The notes under the pieces: model-generated
The model's input: the letters and a program-made list of their open reading frames with translations, nothing else
Told to the model about the DNA's origin: nothing
Databases searched by the model: none
NCBI GenBank assembly: GCA_964388455.1
Contig: CAYMAN010000029.1
Location: 1 to 25,729, forward strand
From: JBBRWO01 sp964388455
GTDB lineage: Bacteria; Actinomycetota; Coriobacteriia; Anaerosomatales; JAAXUF01
Direction: 5' to 3'
DNA length: 25,729 nt
Part shown: positions 17,655 to 25,729 of the stretch, piece after piece
Position numbering within the stretch: the stretch's first letter is position 1
Layout of the letters: each line of letters begins with the position of its first letter
Position numbers and translations under genes: made by a program

Positions 17655-18884
17655 CTAGCTTCGGTAGTCGCCGTTGATGCGTACGTACTCGTAACTCAGG
17701 TCGCATGTCCACACGACAGCCGAGCCGCTACCGAGGTTGAGATCCACCGAGATGTCGACTTCGCTTGCCGAGAGGGCAGCGGCGGCCTCGTCCTCGTCGA
17801 ACCCGGTGGCGGTGCCGCTGCGACACACCGGGACTCCGGCGAAGTCGATGTCGAACGCATCGGGGTCGACCTCGGCCCCTGAGCGACCGATCGCACCCGC
17901 GACGCGACCCCAGTTCGCGTCGCCGCCGAAGAGCGCGGTCTTTACCAGCGGCGAATTGGCGACGGCGAACGCAGCCAGCTCGGCATCAGCGTCGCTGATC
18001 GCACCTGACACGCGAACGGTCACCAATTTGGTCGCGCCTTCCCCGTCACGGGCGATCATGCGAGCGAGCTCACTGGACACCGCGGTGACCGCCGAGGCGA
18101 TGAGATCGAAGTCGTCGGAGTCCGACCCGATGGGCTCGCCGCCAGCAGCGCCTGAGGCGAGCAGAACCGCCGTATCGTTGGTAGAGGTGTCCGAGTCCAC
18201 TGTGACGCGATTGAAGCTCTGAGAGACCGCGAGACGCAGCGCTGCGTCGCATGCGTCACCGGTCAGAGGGGCGTCGGTCGTGAGAACAGCGATCATCGTG
18301 GCCATGTTAGGTGCGATCATGCCGCTGCCCTTGGCCATGCCACCCACCGTGACGCGACGTCCGGCGATGTCGAGGCTGACTGCGGTCTCTTTGGGAAATG
18401 TGTCGGTGGTCATGATCGCCTCGGCCGCGTGCGTTCCGGACCGATTGTCGAGCTCCTCGGCCAATTCCGGCACAGCGGCGAGGACGCGCTCGACGGGAAG
18501 CGGGACACCGATCACGCCGGTGGAAGCTACGATGACCTGCTCGGACGAGCAGAGCAGCGCCTCGCCCACCGCCACCGCAGTAGCTCGCGCATCGAGTTCC
18601 CCTTGAGAGCCCGTGCAGGCGTTCGCGTTGCCGGCGTTGACGACGACCGCCCGAGCGCAGCCACCTGCGATGTGGCGCCGGGACACGATCACGGGGGCCG
18701 CAGCGACCTTGTTGGTGGTGAACACCGCAGCAGCCGGAACGCACTCCTCGGCGACGATGAGCGCAAGATCGCGCTTGCCGCTGGCCTTCAGCCCCGCCGC
18801 AACACCCGCGGAGAGGAACCCCTTGGGCGCGCAGACGCCGCCCTGGGCGAGCGCGAATCCTGCAGTGTGATCGAGTGCGGTCAT
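17655..18884 (-). CDS. argJ: Glutamate N-acetyltransferase / ornithine acetyltransferase
   Basis: The enzyme moves the acetyl group from N-acetylornithine to glutamate, recycling it; some members also make N-acetylglutamate from acetyl-CoA. The 409-residue precursor has the self-cleavage site in GMIAPNMAT (188-196). Cleavage before Thr196 would yield alpha and beta chains and free the nucleophile. GGMAKGSG (181-188) and STGVIGVPLP (121-130) are further family motifs. ATG at 18884 has AGGAG 5-6 nt upstream. The same frame stays open to 19637 across argC, but that part has no family resemblance. Whether it is mono- or bifunctional cannot be read from the sequence. No argA or argE is seen in the window. 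Confidence 0.96.
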   Translation of the reverse strand: MTALDHTAGFALAQGGVCAPKGFLSAGVAAGLKASGKRDLALIVAEECVPAAAVFTTNKVAAAPVIVSRRHIAGGCARAVVVNAGNANACTGSQGELDARATAVAVGEALLCSSEQVIVASTGVIGVPLPVERVLAAVPELAEELDNRSGTHAAEAIMTTDTFPKETAVSLDIAGRRVTVGGMAKGSGMIAPNMATMIAVLTTDAPLTGDACDAALRLAVSQSFNRVTVDSDTSTNDTAVLLASGAAGGEPIGSDSDDFDLIASAVTAVSSELARMIARDGEGATKLVTVRVSGAISDADAELAAFAVANSPLVKTALFGGDANWGRVAGAIGRSGAEVDPDAFDIDFAGVPVCRSGTATGFDEDEAAAALSASEVDISVDLNLGSGSAVVWTCDLSYEYVRINGDYRS

Positions 18885-18931
18885 GAAAGCTCCTGGTTCC
18901 GGATTGATCGTGCGGCAGTGCGGTCGCGCCC

Positions 18932-19972
18932 TTAGACGATGGCGCCGGGTCGCTCGAGCCCGAGCGTCTCGGCGTGACCGAACACCGCGTTGGCGCACTG
19001 CATCGCCTGGCCGGCGGCGCCCTTGCCGAGATTGTCGATCGCGCAGGTCGCGACCAGCGTCCCGGTGCGCTGATCGACCGCGACGCCGATGTGCGCGCGA
19101 TTGGTGCCGCGCACCTCCCCGGTCGCGGGCATCACGCCGGCGTCGTGGACGTGGACGAACGGCTCGTCGGCGAAGCGCGCCCGGTACAGCGCGACCGCCT
19201 CGGCAGTGGTCATCGGGTCCGCGAGATCGAGGTAGACGGTGGAGAGGAGTCCGCGGGACATGGGCACCAGGTGCGGCACGAACATCACGCTGATGTCGCG
19301 CCCGGCGATACCGGACAGCGACTGCTCCATCTCGGGAGTATGCCGATGGGTGCCGGGCTGGTAGGCCTTGATCGACTCGGTAACGGCTGCGTAGTGGGTG
19401 GTGGCGGAGAGAGATCTGCCCGCGCCCGAGACGCCGGACTTGGCGTCGACCACGACGCGGCTCCCGCATGTCACGCCAGCCTCGAGGGCCGGAAGCGCGG
19501 CGAGCGTGGTAGCGGTGGGGTAGCAGCCAGGACAGGCGACGAGTCGTGCATCCCGCAGCCTTGTGCGACCCAATTCCGGGAGGCCGTAGACCGCCTGGGT
19601 GAGGAGATCGGGTGCGCTGTGCTGCACGCCGTACCACTGCTCGTAGACCGCCGGGTCGACGAGCCGGAAGTCGGCCGACATGTCCAAGACGGTCACGCCA
19701 CGGTCGAGGAGCGGGGGGACGAGCGCAAGCGCGGCGGTGTGAGGGACCGCGAGGAACGCAACCGTCGCCAGCTCAGCGATGGCATCAACGTCAGGCTCTG
19801 ATAGCACCAGATCAGTGGCGCCGGCAAACCCCGGGTACAGCTCGGAAAGAGGACGACCAGCGTCGGCGGCAGACGTGACGCAGGCAAGGCTGAAGTGCGG
19901 ATGAGCGAGCGTCCAGCGAACAGCCTCGACTCCCGCGTACCCTGCGGCTCCAACCACGGCAACGTCCGTCAC
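18932..19972 (-). CDS. argC: N-acetyl-gamma-glutamyl-phosphate reductase
   Basis: This NADPH-dependent enzyme reduces N-acetylglutamyl phosphate to the semialdehyde. The 346-residue protein has the Rossmann loop GAAGYAG (8-14) and ACPGCYPTA (146-154), in which Cys150 is the catalytic thiol, plus the conserved GVSGAGR stretch. The start is GTG at 19972 with GGGAGGGGG about 6 nt upstream. It is the first gene of the operon; a strong promoter and probable ArgR operator lie 40-85 nt upstream. A 47-nt gap precedes argJ. Confidence 0.97.
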   Translation of the reverse strand: MTDVAVVGAAGYAGVEAVRWTLAHPHFSLACVTSAADAGRPLSELYPGFAGATDLVLSEPDVDAIAELATVAFLAVPHTAALALVPPLLDRGVTVLDMSADFRLVDPAVYEQWYGVQHSAPDLLTQAVYGLPELGRTRLRDARLVACPGCYPTATTLAALPALEAGVTCGSRVVVDAKSGVSGAGRSLSATTHYAAVTESIKAYQPGTHRHTPEMEQSLSGIAGRDISVMFVPHLVPMSRGLLSTVYLDLADPMTTAEAVALYRARFADEPFVHVHDAGVMPATGEVRGTNRAHIGVAVDQRTGTLVATCAIDNLGKGAAGQAMQCANAVFGHAETLGLERPGAIV

Positions 19973-20014
19973 GCGTGCCCCCTCCCGTCAAGCGTCGTTT
20001 GCGGATTTCGCGAG

Positions 20015-20044
20015 ACTATATCCGTCCCAACGCATATATGTCAA
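20015..20044 (-). promoter_or_regulatory. Promoter of the arginine operon
   Basis: On the minus strand a perfect -35 TTGACA (20044-20039) is followed by an 18-bp spacer and TATAGT (20020-20015), five of six matches to the -10 consensus. Transcription would start near 20008, about 36 nt before the argC GTG. It is the best sigma-70-type promoter in the window. The -35 lies inside the palindrome proposed as ArgR operator, so bound ArgR would exclude RNA polymerase. Confidence 0.85.
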
Positions 20045-20055
20045 TCAATATGCAT
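20032..20055. promoter_or_regulatory. Probable ArgR operator (ARG box)
   Basis: An AT-rich island in GC-rich DNA contains the arms GCATAT (20032-20037) and ATATGC (20048-20053), extending to a TGCAT half-site at 20051-20055. Actinobacterial ARG boxes are built from TGCAT-like half-sites. The site covers the -35 of the arg promoter, and argR is in the operon, which makes self-regulated repression the natural reading. Exact borders and the number of boxes are not fixed. Confidence 0.65.
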
Positions 20056-20057
20056 TT

Positions 20058-20080
20058 GAGTGTTTCTTGGTCCAACACTC
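20058..20080 (-). other. Inverted repeat between pheT and the arg promoter
   Basis: GAGTGTT (20058-20064) and AACACTC (20074-20080) form a 7-bp stem with a 9-nt loop, 42 nt after the pheT stop. It is not followed by a T-tract on the minus strand, so it is at best a weak pheT terminator; it could also be part of the arg control region. Confidence 0.3.
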
Positions 20081-20121
20081 GATTCGCACTTTTCGCATGC
20101 GGAGGGTGGCTGTATGCATTC

Positions 20122-22557
<2,436 letters not shown>

Positions 22558-22579
22558 GGTGTCTTCAGCCCTTTCGAGT

Positions 22580-23641
22580 CTAGAACTGCCTCAGGAATCG
22601 CATGTCGCCTTCAAGGAGCATGCGCAGGTCCGGAATGTTGTACTTGAGAGCGGCGATGCGTTCGACGCCCATCCCAAATGCAAAACCGCTGTAGCGCTCA
22701 GGATCGATGCCGGCGTAGCCGAACACATTGGGATCGACCATCCCGCAGCCGAGGATCTCGAGCCAACCGCTCCCCTTGCAGAATCGGCAGCCCTTGCCAT
22801 CGCAGATGCCGCAGCTGACATCGACTTCAGCACTGGGCTCCGTGAACGGGAAGAAGTGCGGGCGGAAGCGCGTGCGCCTGTCCGGACCGAAGATCGCCTT
22901 GCACACATGATCGAGCGTTCCCTTGAGGTCACCGAAGGTGATGCCCTCATCGACGACGAGGCCCTCGATCTGTGTGAACTGCGGCAGGTGACTGGGGTCG
23001 GCGATGTCTCGGCGGTAGACCTTGCCGGGTGCCAGGACGTAGATGGGCGGCTCGGACTTCTCCATGACGCGGACCTGGACGGGACTGGTGTGGGTGCGCA
23101 GCAGCACGTCGCTCTCGCCCTCGATGTCGGCCTGTTCTCCGGAGAGGTCTCGAACGTAGAACGTGTCCTGCAGACTGCGCGCGGGATGATCCGGCGGCGT
23201 ATTCAGCGCGGTGAAGTTGTAGTAGTCGAGTTCGACCTCGGGGCCTTCGGCGATCTTGTAGCCCAGGCCCAGGAAGATGTCGATGACTTCCGTACGGATC
23301 TGCTCGATGAGGTGACGACTGCCGACGGGATGCGCGCGACCGGGAAGCGTGACGTCGATGGCCTCGGCCCCGATGCGCGCTTCCAATGCGCTTGCGGCAA
23401 GATCCGCCTGCCGTGTGGCGAGCGCCTCCTCGATGGCGACGCGAACCTCGTTTGAGACCTTGCCGGCCAGCGGACGCTCCTCGGGCGAAAGTCCGCCGAG
23501 CCCGCGAAGGATCGCGGTAACTGACCCCTTCTTGCCGAGATACTCCACGCGAACCGCGTCAAGCGACGCCAGATCCGTTGCCGCACCGATGGCCTCGACC
23601 CCGCGTACGCGAAGTTGCTGTAGCTCGTCTGCGATGCTCAT
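22580..23641 (-). CDS. pheS: Phenylalanyl-tRNA synthetase alpha subunit
   Basis: The catalytic subunit of PheRS, class II. The 353-residue protein has an N-terminal coiled-coil arm (~1-95) and the active-site segments AEGPEVELDYYNF (131-143), LLRTHTSPVQ (180-189), GKVYRRD (206-212) and GFAFGMGVERIA (319-330). CGIC-CRFC cysteines (277-280 and 285-288) form a probable zinc knuckle seen in many PheS proteins. ATG at 23641 has AAAGGTG about 10 nt upstream. The frame is open to 23776, but that part is the T-box antiterminator and terminator, not protein. Confidence 0.97.
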   Translation of the reverse strand: MSIADELQQLRVRGVEAIGAATDLASLDAVRVEYLGKKGSVTAILRGLGGLSPEERPLAGKVSNEVRVAIEEALATRQADLAASALEARIGAEAIDVTLPGRAHPVGSRHLIEQIRTEVIDIFLGLGYKIAEGPEVELDYYNFTALNTPPDHPARSLQDTFYVRDLSGEQADIEGESDVLLRTHTSPVQVRVMEKSEPPIYVLAPGKVYRRDIADPSHLPQFTQIEGLVVDEGITFGDLKGTLDHVCKAIFGPDRRTRFRPHFFPFTEPSAEVDVSCGICDGKGCRFCKGSGWLEILGCGMVDPNVFGYAGIDPERYSGFAFGMGVERIAALKYNIPDLRMLLEGDMRFLRQF

Positions 23642-23669
23642 GAGCCCGTCGCACCTTTCCGTGTCGTGA

Positions 23670-23995
23670 AAACATGAGCGGGAGCCGACTCCACGCCCTT
23701 GGTCTGAAACGATCCAAGGACGGGAGCCGACTCCCGCGGTACCACCTCGGTTATCCGGGCACTTGATCCGGATCACTCAACTGCGACTGCACTCGTCGCA
23801 CGCGGCCCTGGCGGCCACACGTCCCGATATCGGGGGAACCGGCTCACCTACTTGAGGACGCTCACCTCGTTCAGTTCGCAGCTGCTGGAGGGAACCGTGT
23901 TCGCCGACGACCGTGTGGCTCTCCCAGTCAAAGGAGCCATTCCCTGGCCGGCCGACATCAGCGAAACGTCATCTCCGTCATTGCCGTGACTCTAT
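23670..23995 (-). promoter_or_regulatory. T-box riboswitch of pheST (tRNA-Phe sensor)
   Basis: The minus strand carries the T-box GAGGTGGTACCGCGGGAG (23750-23733). CCGAGG (23750-23745) pairs with CCTTGG (23719-23714), and GCGGGAG with CTCCCGT, leaving the TGGTACC bulge that binds the tRNA acceptor end: the antiterminator. The competing stem pairs the same CCTTGG with CCAAGG (23702-23697), and a GC-rich hairpin then TGTTTT follows, giving the off state. Upstream are AATGACGGAGA, GGGAGAGCC and AGTAGG (23852-23847), typical of Stem I and the linker. A TTC at 23894-23892 is a candidate Phe specifier, though it may be paired in some folds. Uncharged tRNA-Phe should turn pheST on. No convincing promoter was found upstream; it may lie in the end of sipW. 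Confidence 0.92.
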
Positions 23996-24023
23996 TCATC
24001 TGAGCCGCTATGGTATCGCACGC

Positions 24024-24404
24024 TTACCGAGCCCGCCACCACGCAAGGAAGCTCCCTACGGGCAACACCGCTCGAACCGGACCAACGACCGCGGCAACAG
24101 GCACCGCATCCCTGTCCGCGGTCGGATTCGCATCGCCCTTGGTCCGAATGGCAGCAGCGCCCTCATGGCCGATCATTCTGTGCAGCACCGGACCGTGGCC
24201 CGCCTCTTTGTAGAGCACGACATCCCTGACATCGACACGCGCACCCTTTTGCACGAGAACCAGGTCTCCAGCCGACAGCGCCGGATTCATGGACGACCCC
24301 GAGACGCGGACCGGACGCCAGATCGACAGACCGCTCGCGATGATCAACGCCACGATTCCAACGACTGCTGCCTGCTCGGCGATCCTTCGTACGGGAAGAC
24401 GCAT
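24024..24404 (-). CDS. sipW: Signal peptidase I, SipW (ER/archaeal) type
   Basis: A membrane protease that removes signal peptides of a restricted set of exported proteins. The 126-residue protein has one N-terminal membrane helix (~10-29) and then SGSSMNP (35-41), with Ser38 as nucleophile. LHRMI (74-78) has His75 where most bacterial signal peptidases have Lys; TKGDANPTADRD (88-99) supplies the aspartates. The Ser-His-Asp set marks the SipW/eukaryotic branch. A short hydrophobic C-terminus (VLPVGSFLAWW) may be a second membrane contact. ATG at 24404 shares one base with the stop of the camelysin-like gene (TGATG), so the two are coupled and the neighbour is the likely substrate. It is shorter than B. 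subtilis SipW (~190 aa) but keeps the catalytic set. Confidence 0.85.
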   Translation of the reverse strand: MRLPVRRIAEQAAVVGIVALIIASGLSIWRPVRVSGSSMNPALSAGDLVLVQKGARVDVRDVVLYKEAGHGPVLHRMIGHEGAAAIRTKGDANPTADRDAVPVAAVVGPVRAVLPVGSFLAWWRAR

Positions 24405-24889
24405 CAGTGCGCCTGCTCGGCATCGACGTAGAGGGAAACGCGAGCGTAGTCGTTTGCAAGCGTGTTGGTGGCTGTGGCCGGAAGACTCACCTCGAACTTC
24501 AGCTCCCCCTTGGCACCCGGAGCGAGCCGGAGCGGAGCCGTCTTGAGCGCGGCAAGGGTCCCGTCGTAGACCGGCGTGCCCGCACACGAAACCCGACATG
24601 TGAGGGCGTCGTAGAAGTCGGTGATCCCCGCCTTCTTCGAGGCGGTCACGATCACGTCGGTCGGCAAGGTGCCGTCATTGACCACCGAGAGCTGGCGCGT
24701 CTCCGGCATCCCCGGCGCCAACGAATCGATCGCGAGAGGCGCCGAAGTCGGAACGGTGCTTATGGCGACCGAGCCGGCTTTGATCATGCTATCTGCGACT
24801 TGGACTTGCGTGGTGAAGTACGCGCCGGCAGCACCGACGGCAAGGGCCGAGAGCGCTCCGACGACCGCGAACAGGACCTTTTTCAACAT
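24404..24889 (-). CDS. Camelysin/TasA-like exported protein with SipW-type signal peptide
   Basis: The 161-residue protein starts with MLKK, a hydrophobic stretch (5-22) and AYFTT (23-27). The spaced IKAGSVAIS (36-44) then completes the AYF...AG pattern of SipW-dependent proteins (TasA, TapA, camelysin/CalY). Residues ~45-161 look like a beta-sandwich (LAPGMPETRQLSVVNDGTLPTDVIVTA). Cys98 and Cys102 could form a disulfide. TasA and CalY build extracellular fibres; one such subunit beside its own peptidase suggests a surface or matrix protein. This is inference, since only one subunit gene is present and it is small. ATG at 24889 has a perfect AAGGAGG about 4 nt upstream, so high expression is likely. 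The metalloprotease name of the family (M73) is not supported by a visible active site. Confidence 0.75.
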   Translation of the reverse strand: MLKKVLFAVVGALSALAVGAAGAYFTTQVQVADSMIKAGSVAISTVPTSAPLAIDSLAPGMPETRQLSVVNDGTLPTDVIVTASKKAGITDFYDALTCRVSCAGTPVYDGTLAALKTAPLRLAPGAKGELKFEVSLPATATNTLANDYARVSLYVDAEQAH

Positions 24890-24918
24890 GGCTCCTCCTT
24901 GATGATGAGCAGCCGAGG

Positions 24919-25002
24919 GGTGACCGCACGGGCAGTTGGTGGATGGCGGGCGCCTCGCCTTCCGTGCCGATGGTCGCACCTCGCGCTTACCTGCCTCTCA
25001 CC
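24919..25002 (-). other. Foldable leader upstream of the camelysin-like gene
   Basis: The gap between rplT and the camelysin-like gene holds nested pairings on the minus strand. GGTGA (25002-24998) pairs with TCACC (24923-24919), and GGCAG (24995-24991) with CTGCC (24935-24931). Between them are two local hairpins, GTGCGACCATCGGCAC and GGCGAGGCGCCCGCC. The closed, multibranched layout ends about 30 nt before the start codon. It matches no riboswitch class I know by eye. It could be a regulatory leader or chance pairing in GC-rich DNA. Confidence 0.3.
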
Positions 25003-25049
25003 GGAACCTTACCGACGGCTCAATTCGCCGAAGAGTTGTCGAGCATGCA

Positions 25050-25081
25050 GCGAGGCCCCACCGAAATCGGCAGGGCCTCGC
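25050..25081 (-). terminator. Probable terminator of rpmI-rplT
   Basis: A perfect 9-bp stem (GCGAGGCCC with GGGCCTCGC) encloses a second short CCG/CGG stem, 23 nt after the rplT stop. The stem is strong, but no T-tract follows on the minus strand. Termination may therefore need Rho, or the hairpin may protect the mRNA end. Confidence 0.5.
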
Positions 25082-25104
25082 GGAATCGACTCAGTTCGAT
25101 AGAA

Positions 25105-25458
25105 CTACAGAGCGGCCTTCGCCCTCTCGGCGAGCTGAGCGAACGAACCGGGATCGTTGATCGCCATGTCCGAGAGAATCTTGCGGTCCAGGGTGATGCC
25201 GGCCTTCTTGAGACCGTTCATGAACACCGAGTAGGACATGCCGTTGATGCGAGCGCCGGCGTTGATGCGAACGATCCACAGGCGGCGGATCTCGCGCTTC
25301 TTGTTGCGGCGGTCACGATAGACGTACTGCAGCGAGTGCTGGGTCTGTTCCTTGGCCGAACGGTAACTGCGGCTCTTATTGCCGTAGTACCCCTTGGCAC
25401 GAGCTAGAACTGTACGGCGCTTCTTCTTGGCCGTCATTGCGCGCTTTACGCGAGGCAT
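25105..25458 (-). CDS. rplT: Ribosomal protein L20
   Basis: A 23S rRNA-binding protein needed for early 50S assembly. The 117-residue protein has the usual length, the basic N-terminus MPRVKRAMTAKKKRR, the helical stretch SRSYRSAKEQ and RRLWIVRINAGAR, and a C-terminal globular part (LKKAGITLDRKILSDMA). ATG at 25458 has AAGGAG about 9 nt upstream. It follows rpmI by 54 nt, as in the standard infC-rpmI-rplT operon. L20 often represses its own operon, but that control site would lie upstream of infC, outside the window. Confidence 0.98.
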   Translation of the reverse strand: MPRVKRAMTAKKKRRTVLARAKGYYGNKSRSYRSAKEQTQHSLQYVYRDRRNKKREIRRLWIVRINAGARINGMSYSVFMNGLKKAGITLDRKILSDMAINDPGSFAQLAERAKAAL

Positions 25459-25512
25459 GGATCAATCACTCCTTGAGTTCTGAAAGATAGGGGAAATCGG
25501 GTCGCGTCGGAA

Positions 25513-25710
25513 CTAACCGATGCCCAGACCCTTCTTGATGACGTTCATGTCTGCCTTGGCGACCGTGGTCTCCTGGCGGAAACCGCGCTTGCGCTTGGGC
25601 GACTTCTTCTCGAGGATGTGGCTCTTGAACGCCTTGCTGCGCATGATCTTGCCTGAGCCCGTTACACGAAACCGCTTGGCGGTGCCCTTGTGGGTCTTCA
25701 TCTTCGGCAT
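25513..25710 (-). CDS. rpmI: Ribosomal protein L35
   Basis: A small, very basic 50S protein. The 65-residue sequence starts MPKMKTHKGTAKRF and has the SHILEKKSPKRKR core, the standard L35 pattern and length. ATG at 25710 has AGGAAGG about 8 nt upstream. It is first of the rpmI-rplT pair; infC (IF-3) is expected immediately to the right, beyond the window. Confidence 0.98.
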   Translation of the reverse strand: MPKMKTHKGTAKRFRVTGSGKIMRSKAFKSHILEKKSPKRKRGFRQETTVAKADMNVIKKGLGIG

Positions 25711-25729
25711 GTAGGCCGCCTTCCTAGTC

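Noticed and set aside
16677..17882. 401-codon open frame on the plus strand opposite argB
   Set aside because: Antisense shadow of argB and argJ; rich in Asp/Glu/Arg/His repeats, no family resemblance, no ribosome site.
18885..19637. Long 5' extension of the argJ frame (about 250 extra residues)
   Set aside because: It overlaps argC in another frame, is dominated by Arg/His/Gly typical of GC-rich shadow frames, and argJ has its own ATG with a good ribosome site at 18884.
23642..23776. Longer N-terminus of PheS
   Set aside because: The extra 45 codons coincide with the T-box antiterminator and terminator; PheS similarity begins at the ATG at 23641.

Overview
The window is a GC-rich (by eye a little over 60 %) bacterial chromosome segment of mostly housekeeping genes. 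The 16S 5' end on the minus strand contains the universal 27F site followed by GGATG. Together with PASTA-bearing class A PBPs, an arg cluster in the order C-J-B-D-F-R-G-H and the general codon use, this points to an actinobacterial lineage. A Coriobacteriia-like, probably anaerobic, relative is my best guess. The T-box in front of pheST and the SipW/camelysin pair would fit such a lineage, but I could not run a phylogeny. I see no insertion sequence, prophage, CRISPR array or tRNA gene.

Layout, left to right. (1) Positions 1-702 hold the 5' end of a 16S rRNA gene (minus strand), its leader with a UUCG hairpin and a boxA-like element, a strong promoter with an A-tract upstream, and an upstream hairpin terminator. 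(2) tyrS lies on the minus strand at 703-1911. (3) Two paralogous class A penicillin-binding proteins on the plus strand (2129-4741 and 7296-9464) flank a minus-strand U32-family gene of the tRNA/rRNA hydroxylation type (4772-7192). The first PBP ends in PASTA plus PKD, the second in PASTA plus a proline-rich tail. A hairpin terminator that can work in both directions closes this block. (4) A NIF3-like protein (minus) and a small DUF5658-like membrane protein (plus) diverge from a shared spacer. (5) Positions 11125-19972 carry what looks like one arginine operon on the minus strand: argC-argJ-argB-argD-argF-argR-argG-(TatA-like small protein)-argH. A near-consensus promoter overlaps an AT-rich palindrome that is probably the ArgR operator. 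(6) pheS-pheT (minus) is preceded by a clear T-box riboswitch. (7) A two-gene module on the minus strand encodes a camelysin/TasA-like exported protein and a SipW-type signal peptidase. (8) rpmI-rplT (minus) ends the window; infC is expected just beyond it.

How the genes work together. The arg genes encode the acetyl-recycling route from N-acetylglutamate to arginine together with its repressor. argJ recycles the acetyl group, and ArgB carries an N-terminal helix typical of arginine-inhibited kinases, so control probably acts both by repression and by feedback. The TatA-like small protein is translationally coupled into this operon and has no obvious link to arginine. PheRS, TyrRS, L20, L35 and the rRNA operon form the translation side, with pheST tuned by uncharged tRNA-Phe. 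The two PBPs build cell wall. The SipW/camelysin pair is a self-contained secretion module, preceded by a leader that folds on paper.

I did not find a clearly new defence or mobile system. The best leads are the TatA-like insert in the arg operon, the SipW/camelysin pair with its structured leader, and the PKD-tipped PBP.
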